Assembly (NCBI GenBank): GCA_031979385.1
Contig: DALZEF010000003.1
Coordinates: 124,001-188,000, forward strand
Reading direction: 5' to 3'
DNA from: Timonella sp031979385
Lineage (GTDB): Bacteria; Actinomycetota; Actinomycetes; Actinomycetales; Cellulomonadaceae
DNA length: 64,000 nucleotides
Made by a program: the position numbers and the translations under genes. A model generated the notes under the pieces. It saw nothing but the letters and a program-made list of their open reading frames with translations, was not told where the DNA came from and did no database searches. Positions 26,731 to 34,014 of the stretch are shown piece by piece (within the stretch, counting starts at the first letter, position 1; the number at the start of each line of letters is the position of its first letter).

Positions 26731-26806
26731 TGGTACCCCCAGTCGGACTCGAACCGACACTGGACCGATTTTAAGTCGGTTGCCTCTGCCATTGGGCTAT
26801 GGGGGC
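26731..26806 (-). tRNA. tRNA with anticodon UAA (tRNA-Leu by codon) but a short variable arm
   Basis: A 76-base cloverleaf with CCA encoded. The acceptor is GCCCCCA/TGGGGGT, with a G1-U72 wobble pair and A73. The D arm is GCC/GGC. The anticodon stem is ACCGA/TCGGT with loop CTTAAAA, giving anticodon UAA. The T arm is GTCGG TTCGAGT CCGAC. The variable region is only five bases (CCAGT). Bacterial tRNA-Leu normally has a long, paired variable arm, so this is a class I body with a leucine anticodon. The fold itself is sound. Its charging identity is uncertain. Confidence 0.85.
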
Positions 26807-26873
26807 GCGCGGACAGTATGCCCGCTATCGTCCAACACACTGTCGTGAGAATCGGACCTTAAGAGGATACCGC

Positions 26874-26902
26874 GATGGGGCGCTCGAATCGAACGCCCCA
26901 TC
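26874..26902 (-). terminator. Terminator of ndh
   Basis: GATGGGGCG and CGCCCCATC arms form a hairpin about 27 bases beyond the ndh stop codon. Confidence 0.7.
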
Positions 26903-26928
26903 AGCAGGTGATACCTCATACCAAGGAT

Positions 26929-28371
26929 TTACTTGGCTTCGGCCTTCTCAGTTTCCGTGGCAGGTGCCTCAGCCTTTGGCTTTGGCGGGACTGCTGCGCG
27001 ACGGAACTCCGCGCGTGGGTCGTGCAGCGGGCCGAGTGGCACGAGTTCGCGGCGCATGAGGTAGGCAGCGGTCCAGCCGGTTGCGATGCGGATCTTGCGG
27101 GAGATCGTTGGCATCGCCATGAGGTGGTAGCCGCGGTGGGCGCACCATGCGAGGAAGCCACGCAGCTTCAGTCCACCGAACAGGATGGCGACACCCTTGT
27201 GCAGGCCAAGTGAGGCCACGGTTCCGAGGTTCTTGTGCTCATAGTCCTTGAGGTCACCGGAACGCAGCGCGGATGCAAGGTTGTCACCGAGGAGCTTCGC
27301 CTGGCGCACTGCATGCTGTGCGTTTGGCACGCAGAAGCCGTTGATTCCACCGTGCACGTCCGGAACGGCGGCACAGTCACCGGCAGCGTATGCGTCTGGG
27401 ATGACGTTGCCGTCCTCGTCGATGACCTGGAGTTTCGTATTGACGGTGACGCGCCCCAGTTTGTCGGATGGGAGATCAGACTCACCGATGACTGGATGGG
27501 CTTTGACACCAGCCGTCCACACAACGGTGTCAGATTCGAACTCAACACCGGTCGAGGTCACGATGTGTCCGTCCACGCACGAGGACAGGAAGGTGGAGAG
27601 GTGGAACTCAATGCCACGCTTCTTCATCTCTTCGAGCGCATAGTTCGCCATCTCGAGAGTCAGTTCTGGCAGGATACGGTCCGAACCCTCGATCATGACG
27701 AAGCGCAGTTCGCTAGCGTCAATGGTTGGGTATTGCTTGACCGCGGACTTCGCCATGTCCTCGATCTCGGCGATCGCTTCAATACCTGCAAATCCACCTC
27801 CAACGAATGTGAAGGTCAGGAGGCGTTCGCGCAGTTCCTTGTCCCAGGTCGAGGATGCGACGATGAGGCGGTCGAGCACGTGGTTGCGCACTGCGATTGC
27901 CTCTTCAACATTCTTGAAACCGATTCCAACCTCGGCAAGACCAGGGATTGGCAGCAGGCGGGATACGGAACCGAGTCCGATGATGAGGTGATCGTACGTG
28001 ATCTCGTATGGGTCGCCGACCTCTGGGGTAATCTCAACGGTCTTTGCGCCGTGCTTGATCGCGGTGACACGGCCCTGAAGAGTGTCGATGTGCTTCAACG
28101 CACGGTTGTGCGGTGCGACCACATCGCGGTCCGAGATGGAGCCTGCGGAAACCTCAGGCAGGAACGGAGCGTAGGTCATGTATGGGCGGGGGTCAACCAC
28201 AACGATCGCCGCCTCACGGCGGCCGAGGCGCTTGCGGAGACGGCGCGCGGAGTACAGTCCGACAGATCCACCACCCAGCACTACGATTCGTGGAACCTTA
28301 CGTGGGCGTGGCGTAACGGTAGCCTGCGCGGTTTCCGCAGCAGCTTCGATGGTCTCGTTTGTCTGTGGCAT
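26929..28371 (-). CDS. ndh: Type II NADH dehydrogenase
   Basis: A single-subunit, non-proton-pumping NADH:menaquinone oxidoreductase of 480 residues, peripheral on the inner face of the membrane. The first FAD-binding motif is VVLGGGSVGLYSARRL at 31-46. The NAD-binding motif is FVGGGFAGIEAIAEIED near 170. The FAD-binding AYAAGDCAAVPD is near 330. The C-terminus is amphipathic, then proline/lysine-rich. It delivers electrons to the menaquinone made by the men genes at the left of the window. Confidence 0.93.
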   Translation of the reverse strand: MPQTNETIEAAAETAQATVTPRPRKVPRIVVLGGGSVGLYSARRLRKRLGRREAAIVVVDPRPYMTYAPFLPEVSAGSISDRDVVAPHNRALKHIDTLQGRVTAIKHGAKTVEITPEVGDPYEITYDHLIIGLGSVSRLLPIPGLAEVGIGFKNVEEAIAVRNHVLDRLIVASSTWDKELRERLLTFTFVGGGFAGIEAIAEIEDMAKSAVKQYPTIDASELRFVMIEGSDRILPELTLEMANYALEEMKKRGIEFHLSTFLSSCVDGHIVTSTGVEFESDTVVWTAGVKAHPVIGESDLPSDKLGRVTVNTKLQVIDEDGNVIPDAYAAGDCAAVPDVHGGINGFCVPNAQHAVRQAKLLGDNLASALRSGDLKDYEHKNLGTVASLGLHKGVAILFGGLKLRGFLAWCAHRGYHLMAMPTISRKIRIATGWTAAYLMRRELVPLGPLHDPRAEFRRAAVPPKPKAEAPATETEKAEAK

Positions 28372-28510
28372 GCTCCAATTTTATGACTGGGACTTTGGTC
28401 CGGCATCATTATGGGTGCGTGATAACCAGCACATCCCATGAATTTTTCGCTTATTCTGGCGGTTTTGAGTTGCTTTTCACTAGTTAGGCTGCCCTTACCT
28501 TGGTTATTGC

Positions 28511-28599
28511 TTGACGATGAGGCCTCACCCGCCCTCAGCGGCGTCCCCATCCACGCTGGAAGGTGACTCGTCGGACGAGCTAGCCGATTCGTCGTCAAT
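28511..28599. repeat. Inverted pair of TTGNCGACGA-type motifs, about 90 bp
   Basis: A one-mismatch copy (TTGACGATGA at 28511-28520) faces an exact inverted copy (TCGTCGTCAA at 28589-28598). The interior has its own short complementarities (GACTCGTC / GACGAG). It lies in the 390-base gap between ndh and ppx. It is not close enough to either stop codon to be their terminator. A similar inverted pair lies at 61214-61288. Confidence 0.55.
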
Positions 28600-28686
28600 A
28601 GCCGACACCGTCAGCGGCTGAAACCGCCGCCACCGTTGGCACAGATCGGCGAGAAAACCCACAGATCGAACCAGAGCTCACACAAA

Positions 28687-28719
28687 AAGGCGTGGCCGGA
28701 ACAGGTCCAGCCACGCCTT
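28687..28719 (-). terminator. Intrinsic terminator of ppx
   Basis: Arms AAGGCGTGGC / GCCACGCCTT enclose a 13-base loop. On the minus strand the hairpin is followed by a run of five T residues. It lies 45 bases after the ppx stop. Confidence 0.88.
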
Positions 28720-28763
28720 ATACGTAACGAATATGCGTAATTAGAGTTCAGCCAAGCAAAGAT

Positions 28764-29762
28764 CTAGCCGAGCGACAGGGCGATCCCGTCGAGAATGTCG
28801 TGCTCGGATGTCACGGTGGTTTTCAAGTTGCCACCGGCCTGCGCAACGGCTGCCTGCACGCGCGCAACAACGGTAGACCATACGAGTGCACCCGCACCGA
28901 TCACATCGACCCGGCCAGGGTGCATGAACCCGAGAGCAGCCCGCTCCCCTGAGTTCCGGGCCAGCAGATCATCGCACGCCTTTTGAACGTCCTTGAGCGG
29001 AAGTACCGCACCGTTGATCTGGTCGCGGTCATACTCCCGCAGTTTCAGCGCGTGTGCCGTCACAGTGGTCACAGAACCAGCCAACCCAACGAGGGTTCCG
29101 GTCCGTTCAATCGGCACAACACGTGACGCCTCGTCAATTGCCGCGTTGATGTCCTGGGCAGCCGCAGCGATCTCCTCCTGAGTTGGAGGGTCCGACTGCA
29201 GGTGTCGTTCGGTCATACGGACACAACCAACATCCATCGAATACGCGGCCAAAGGTGCGGAGCCACCCAAAACAAGTTCAGTGGAACCGCCACCCAAATC
29301 GACCACGAGATAAGGCCCCGGATATTTGGCACCAAGCACGCTGACAGCCCCGCGGAACGACAGAGCCGCCTCCTCGTCGCCAGTCACAACCTCTGGTTCC
29401 ACGCCCAACGCGGCCTTCACTCCAGCGACAAACTCGCCTCGGTTCTCGGCGTCTCGGGTTGCGGATGTCGCCACGAAGCGGATCTTCTGCACGCCATACG
29501 CCTCACACAACTGGGCATAGCGGGCACACGCGTCAAGCGTGCGCGCAAGAGCCTCATCTGCGAGACGGCCAGTCTTGTCAACGCCCTGACCAAGCCGAAC
29601 CACCTCCATCAACCGGAGATGGTCACTCAACGTGCCCGAGGCTCCATCGACGTCTGCGATGAGCAGGCGGATTGAGTTGGTGCCACAGTCGATGGCCGCG
29701 ACACGAGTCTGGCCAGCGGGAATCGCTGGCACAGTTTCGGGAAGATCAACAGAAACGCTCAT
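28764..29762 (-). CDS. ppx: Exopolyphosphatase / Ppx-GppA family phosphatase
   Basis: Hydrolyses polyphosphate or (p)ppGpp-type substrates. It is an actin-like ATPase-fold protein. Landmarks are AAIDCGTNSIRLLIADVDG near the N-terminus and VVDLGGGSTELVLG. I chose the ATG at 29762 (332 residues). The open frame runs 36 codons further upstream to 29870 and overlaps the DUF501 gene, but the family N-terminus begins near 29762. It is the last gene of eno-ftsB-DUF501-ppx. Exopolyphosphatase activity is the usual assignment for actinobacterial members. Confidence 0.9.
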   Translation of the reverse strand: MSVSVDLPETVPAIPAGQTRVAAIDCGTNSIRLLIADVDGASGTLSDHLRLMEVVRLGQGVDKTGRLADEALARTLDACARYAQLCEAYGVQKIRFVATSATRDAENRGEFVAGVKAALGVEPEVVTGDEEAALSFRGAVSVLGAKYPGPYLVVDLGGGSTELVLGGSAPLAAYSMDVGCVRMTERHLQSDPPTQEEIAAAAQDINAAIDEASRVVPIERTGTLVGLAGSVTTVTAHALKLREYDRDQINGAVLPLKDVQKACDDLLARNSGERAALGFMHPGRVDVIGAGALVWSTVVARVQAAVAQAGGNLKTTVTSEHDILDGIALSLG

Positions 29763-29838
29763 GGGCTCTACTTTTCCACTAGCATCTGACAGGGCCAGAC
29801 GCACAGACAACGCGACCGCAGCCGCTCCTGACTTCGGT

Positions 29839-30351
29839 TCAGCAACTGCAGACGTCGGGACGCCATTCATCCTTGATCATCTCAAGGGCCTCGTCGCCGA
29901 GTGGTTGAATACCCGGACCAGCGGCAAGTGCGTGACCGATCAGCACGTGCAGGCATTTGACGCGCACGGGCATTCCTCCAGCGGAGATGCCTGCGATCTC
30001 CTCAACGTGTCCGAGCGTTTCACGGGCTGCGAGGTAGTGTTCGTGTGCCGTGTGGTAGCGGGCGGCGAGTTCCTCATCCTCCAGGAGGCGGTCCGACATT
30101 TCCTTCATGACACCGGCAGCTTCAAGGCGGCTGGCGTTGAGCACGGCACCTGGGTGAGTCAGGTAGAAGGTTGTGGGGAACGGCGTGCCGTCCTCCAGAC
30201 GCGGCGCAGTCTGAACCACAAGCGGCCGACCACACGAACAGCGTGCAGCGATGCCGACGACTCCGCGAGGCACGCGTCCAAGCTGCTCTTCCAGTGCCAC
30301 GAGATCAGCTTCAGTCACCGCAAACGCGTCGGTTCCCACAGTTTTAGTCAC
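29839..30351 (-). CDS. DUF501 family protein
   Basis: A 170-residue protein of the actinobacterial DUF501 family. Conserved landmarks are LGRVPRGVVGIAARCSCGRP, FPTTFYLTHP and MPVRVKCLHVLIGHALAAG, with a CSC pair and a later Cys-His that could bind metal. The start is GTG. The family is nearly always found between the FtsB-like gene and ppx, as here. Its function is unknown. Confidence 0.88.
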   Translation of the reverse strand: MTKTVGTDAFAVTEADLVALEEQLGRVPRGVVGIAARCSCGRPLVVQTAPRLEDGTPFPTTFYLTHPGAVLNASRLEAAGVMKEMSDRLLEDEELAARYHTAHEHYLAARETLGHVEEIAGISAGGMPVRVKCLHVLIGHALAAGPGIQPLGDEALEMIKDEWRPDVCSC

Positions 30352-30497
30352 GGTTCATCCTTGCCGGTAGGTGTTTTCGCCAGCGTCCATTCTCTCAACA
30401 AACGCCCGCTACCGGCACCGCCGAGATCACCCCAGTTCGTCACATTTGGATCGTGACATCCCCTGGCGTGAGGAATCACGCAGATCGAGCTTGATAC

Positions 30498-31376
30498 TCA
30501 GTCGACTGAACTGCCCGTTGTGGCGCCCTCGGGTTCCTCGTCGTCCTCGGCGCCACTACCCGCAGCATCGTCCTCAGAGACCTCATCCTCCGTAGGCTCA
30601 CCGCTCTCCAGCAGGGTTCCGGTCCGTTGGATAGACTGCCACAGGTCCTCATACCAGGCTACGTCTTGGTCAGGGAACAGCGCTGGTGTATCGGTTGTCG
30701 CGCCAGGAACATCATCGAGGTCGGCGTCGTTCCAGCCCATGACCCGGTAGGGGGTTTCGCCGGGGAACACGAACGTGAGACGTTCCCGAGCCTGCGCGAT
30801 GACGTATTTGTCGTCTTCCCAGCGAGCAAGCTCGTTGCGCAGGTCCTCGTTGATGGCCTGTTGCTGTTCGATGTCCGCACGGATTGCGTTGTTGGCGTTG
30901 TACTGCTTGAAATAGTTACGCAGCACGGGTGTCACGATGACCGCGCAGATTGCCAATGTCAGCGCAAGAACAACCACACGTGCTGTGGTGGTCTGTAGTA
31001 GCCCAAAGTTTCGGTTGAGTGGTGCTCCAACCGCGTATGCCGAAACGCTTTCGGTATCCGGGCTGCGGTTTTCTCGAGCCGCCGCGGGTTTCTGGGGGCG
31101 GCGTGGAGTACCTGACCCGCCACTTGCGCGCGGAGTCGTTTTTTCCTTGCCGACGATCCGGTCGCCTTCCCCACGACGCGGCGCCTTCGTTTGCGCATTG
31201 CGCGGGGTTCCGGTGGATGAGCCTGCTCGTGGTTGGCGTGGCGCCCCCGTGGCCGTTCCCCGCGAGTTCGTCCCCGCAGAGGGCACCTGGCCGCTGGACG
31301 GCCTGGTGTTGCGTCGCGCCGAGCGCGGCGAACTGCCGCCGGACGGGCGCGGTGCGTGGGGACGTTGGGGAGACAT
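30498..31376 (-). CDS. FtsB/DivIC-family septum formation initiator protein
   Basis: A bitopic cell-division protein. I chose the ATG at 31376 (292 residues). Residues 1-125 are disordered, rich in Arg, Pro, Gly and Thr. One membrane helix lies at about 128-150 (VVVLALTLAICAVIVTPVL). A coiled coil follows (NAIRADIEQQQAINEDLRNE). The family motif is in EDDKYVIAQARERLTFVFPGE, and the tail is strongly acidic. The position downstream of eno is typical of actinobacteria. The extracytoplasmic coiled coil is expected to pair with an FtsL-like protein. Confidence 0.87.
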   Translation of the reverse strand: MSPQRPHAPRPSGGSSPRSARRNTRPSSGQVPSAGTNSRGTATGAPRQPRAGSSTGTPRNAQTKAPRRGEGDRIVGKEKTTPRASGGSGTPRRPQKPAAARENRSPDTESVSAYAVGAPLNRNFGLLQTTTARVVVLALTLAICAVIVTPVLRNYFKQYNANNAIRADIEQQQAINEDLRNELARWEDDKYVIAQARERLTFVFPGETPYRVMGWNDADLDDVPGATTDTPALFPDQDVAWYEDLWQSIQRTGTLLESGEPTEDEVSEDDAAGSGAEDDEEPEGATTGSSVD

Positions 31377-31516
31377 AACTGTAATCTTCCCAGTCGTGGC
31401 GCACGCCGGTTGCCCGCCACGCCGGGTCCTAGTCCAGCCGCACAAAATCACCACACCGTATGCAGCATCATCGGCTCGCCCACCTATAGCAGAAACCCCA
31501 GACCTCACTGTCACGG

Positions 31517-31563
31517 TTCTGTCGCCGACGTAACCAAAGTGTTGGGTTACATCGCCGACAGAA
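31517..31563. repeat. Hairpin upstream of the FtsB-like gene
   Basis: Arms TCTGTCGCCGACGTAACC and GGTTACATCGCCGACAGA (two mismatches) enclose a loop of about nine bases, 140 bases upstream of the FtsB-like start. It may be a second terminator after eno or a structured leader. The other sequence of 31377-31741 shows nothing recognisable besides the eno terminator. Confidence 0.5.
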
Positions 31564-31614
31564 GGGCAACACCGGTTTGCGCCGTTCCTTCCTCTACCCG
31601 CCAAGACATACGAA

Positions 31615-31649
31615 ACGGGGCCGACCCTTCAAAGAAGGATCGACCCCGT
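31615..31649 (-). terminator. Terminator of eno
   Basis: ACGGGGCCGACCCTTC / GAAGGATCGACCCCGT arms, with one mismatch and a tetraloop-like AAA, lie about 95 bases beyond the eno stop codon. Confidence 0.7.
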
Positions 31650-31741
31650 CAACGCTTATGCGCCACACCATCCAGATGATGATGGAAACCTAAGCTCACT
31701 AGACCCGGCGCTACCGTGAGGTAACTGCCGTGGGTTTAGTC

Positions 31742-33034
31742 TCAGCCCTTGTAACGTGGGAAAGCGGACTTTCCTGCGTAAACTGCTGCGTCACCAAGCT
31801 GAGCTTCGATGCGGAGGAGCTGGTTGTACTTGTTGATGCGCTCGCCACGTGCTGGTGCACCGGTCTTGATCTGGCCAGCGTTGGTTGCAACCGAAAGGTC
31901 AGCGATGGTGGTGTCTTCGGTCTCACCGGAACGGTGGGAGGTCATTGCGAAGAATCCGGCACGCTGCGCCAGGGTCACGGCGTCGAGGGTCTCGGTGAGC
32001 GAACCGATCTGGTTCAGCTTAACGAGGAGCGCGTTTGCGGCCTTCTCCTCGATTCCGCGTGCGAGGCGCTCAGGGTTGGTTACGAACAGGTCGTCGCCAA
32101 CGATCTGGGTCTTGTCGCCGACAGCCTCAACGAGCTTTGCCCACGATGCCCACTCGTCCTCGGACAGTGGGTCTTCGATGGAGACGAGTGGGTAGTCAGC
32201 AACGAGGCCAGCGTAGAACTCGATCATTTCGTCGCCGGTCTTCTCGCCACCTTCCCAGTTGTAGACGCCCTTGGCCTCGTCGAAGAACTCGGTTGCCGCA
32301 ACGTCGAGTGCGAGTGCGACCTCTTCACCTGGCTTGTAGCCAGCCTTCTCGATTGCCTCGATGATGAGGTCGAGTGCTGCACGGTTGGACTCGAGGTTTG
32401 GTGCGAAACCACCCTCGTCACCAAGACCGGTTGCGAGGCCCTTGGCCTTGAGAACGGACTTGAGGGAGTGGTAGACCTCAGCACCCCAGCGCAGGGCTTC
32501 CTTGAAGGTTGGTGCGCCGATTGGAGCGATCATGAACTCCTGAATGTCAACGTTGGAGTCGGCGTGCGATCCACCGTTGAGGATGTTCATCATTGGGACC
32601 GGGAGGGTGTGCGCGTTTGGTCCACCAACGTACTTGTACAGTGGCAGGCCAGCGGACTCTGCTGCAGCGTGTGCGACTGCGAGCGAGATGCCGAGGATAG
32701 CGTTTGCGCCGTACTGGCCCTTGTTCGCGGTTCCGTCGATCTCGATGAGCTTAGCGTCGATTGCGCGCTGGTCCTCAGCGTCGAAGCCTTCCTCTACGAG
32801 CGCTGGGCCGAAGACATCGTTGACGGCCGCAACTGCCTTCTCAACGCCCTTACCGAGGTAACGGGACTTGTCACCGTCGCGGAGCTCAACTGCTTCGAAT
32901 GCACCGGTGGATGCACCGGATGGGACACCTGCGTGTCCGATTGCACCGTCTTCAAGAACAACCTCAACCTCGAGAGTTGGGTTACCGCGGGAGTCGAGGA
33001 TCTCGAGCGCGCGTACGGATTCGATAAATGCCAC
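31742..33034 (-). CDS. eno: Enolase
   Basis: The glycolytic enzyme interconverting 2-phosphoglycerate and phosphoenolpyruvate, with 430 residues, the normal bacterial length. Landmarks are ILDSRGNPTLEVEV at the N-terminus, the substrate loop SGASTGAFEAVELRDGD, the metal ligand regions and the signature SHRSGETEDTTIADL near residue 370. There is a long upstream region of 140 bases before mazG. Codon use is strongly biased, as expected for a highly expressed gene. Confidence 0.97.
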   Translation of the reverse strand: MAFIESVRALEILDSRGNPTLEVEVVLEDGAIGHAGVPSGASTGAFEAVELRDGDKSRYLGKGVEKAVAAVNDVFGPALVEEGFDAEDQRAIDAKLIEIDGTANKGQYGANAILGISLAVAHAAAESAGLPLYKYVGGPNAHTLPVPMMNILNGGSHADSNVDIQEFMIAPIGAPTFKEALRWGAEVYHSLKSVLKAKGLATGLGDEGGFAPNLESNRAALDLIIEAIEKAGYKPGEEVALALDVAATEFFDEAKGVYNWEGGEKTGDEMIEFYAGLVADYPLVSIEDPLSEDEWASWAKLVEAVGDKTQIVGDDLFVTNPERLARGIEEKAANALLVKLNQIGSLTETLDAVTLAQRAGFFAMTSHRSGETEDTTIADLSVATNAGQIKTGAPARGERINKYNQLLRIEAQLGDAAVYAGKSAFPRYKG

Positions 33035-33174
33035 TGTGGGGCTCCTTCAAGAGACTTGAACGTACATTCCAAGCCTACCGGCGTCACATAAGGCGACTAG
33101 GGCAATTCGTCCTATGCTTCTTACGTTCATAGGCACCGGTGTGCTTGTCCGTGCAGGCTACGGGCCTGCGGGCT

Positions 33175-33864
33175 TTAGGGGTGATCGAGCAAACTCGATT
33201 CGGCGCTGCGCACATCACGTTCAAACTCCGTGAGGGCTTGTCGTAATGCGCCTTCAGCGTCAACGCCTTGGCGTGCGGCTCGCCGCACGAGGTCCAAGAG
33301 TTCATTGCCGATTTTTACTGCGTCGTTACTATTGTCTACGTTTTCTGACACAGATGCCAGTGCGTTCACGATTCGTTCATCGCGGTTTACGCGGCTCACC
33401 ATTTTCTGGGCGCGAGCGAGGGCGCCCAGGGTGCGGGGGATTCCGTCGAGGACGGACTCGCGCTGCTTCTCCTGTTTCTTCAGCGCTTCCCAGTTCTGTG
33501 TGACCTCCACGGCGTCAGCAACCTGCACATCAGCGAAGACATGTGGGTGGCGGAAGCGCAACTTGTCAGCGAGATCCTGAGCCACCTCATCAATCCCGAA
33601 CGGCTCACTCTGGTGTTCCTGAGCGATGCGCGCATGGAAGAGCACTTGGAGTAGCACGTCTCCGAGTTCCTCGCGCATGTTGGCTCGGTCATGCTGCTCG
33701 ATTGCCTCCGCGAGTTCGTGGCTTTCCTCAAGCAAGTACTTCACGAGGCTCTCGTGCGTTTGTTCCGCGTCCCACGGACAGCCACCCTCTGAACGCAGTG
33801 TGTCCATGACTTTGATTGCGTCGGCGAGACCTTCGTGCGCTGGTTTGTTCACTCGTTCATTCAA
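33175..33864 (-). CDS. mazG: Nucleoside triphosphate pyrophosphohydrolase MazG
   Basis: Hydrolyses nucleoside triphosphates and helps to clear damaged nucleotides. It is a 229-residue all-alpha NTP pyrophosphatase. The metal-binding acidic motifs are EESHELAEAIE and REELGDVLLQVLFHA. CPWDAEQTHESL is near the N-terminus. The C-terminal half is a second, weaker helical unit. The widest frame starts at TTG (33864), and the GTG at 33852 is an equally good start. It is canonical upstream of eno. Confidence 0.92.
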   Translation of the reverse strand: MNERVNKPAHEGLADAIKVMDTLRSEGGCPWDAEQTHESLVKYLLEESHELAEAIEQHDRANMREELGDVLLQVLFHARIAQEHQSEPFGIDEVAQDLADKLRFRHPHVFADVQVADAVEVTQNWEALKKQEKQRESVLDGIPRTLGALARAQKMVSRVNRDERIVNALASVSENVDNSNDAVKIGNELLDLVRRAARQGVDAEGALRQALTEFERDVRSAESSLLDHP

Positions 33865-33890
33865 TCAGATGCCACTGACATACATATCAA

Positions 33891-33900
33891 TTGCCGACGA
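33891..33900 (+). repeat. TTGNCGACGA motif copy, intergenic
   Basis: This is the exact copy TTGCCGACGA followed by TACGGCTCGG, in the gap between mazG and the metalloprotease gene, at the left edge of the accessory block. See findings. Confidence 0.6.
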
Positions 33901-34014
33901 TACGGCTCGGTTCCAGCGTCCCCTCACCTTGCCAGAGCGCTTGGATGCGTCAGAGAGGCGACGAGTGGGCTGGTGCCGCAGTACATCTGCGGGCCCAGCC
34001 CAGCATGCCCCACA

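Noticed and set aside
31730..33091. 453-residue open frame on the plus strand
   Set aside because: It is antisense to eno with a strongly biased codon pattern that mirrors the enolase gene, and it has an improbable cysteine content.
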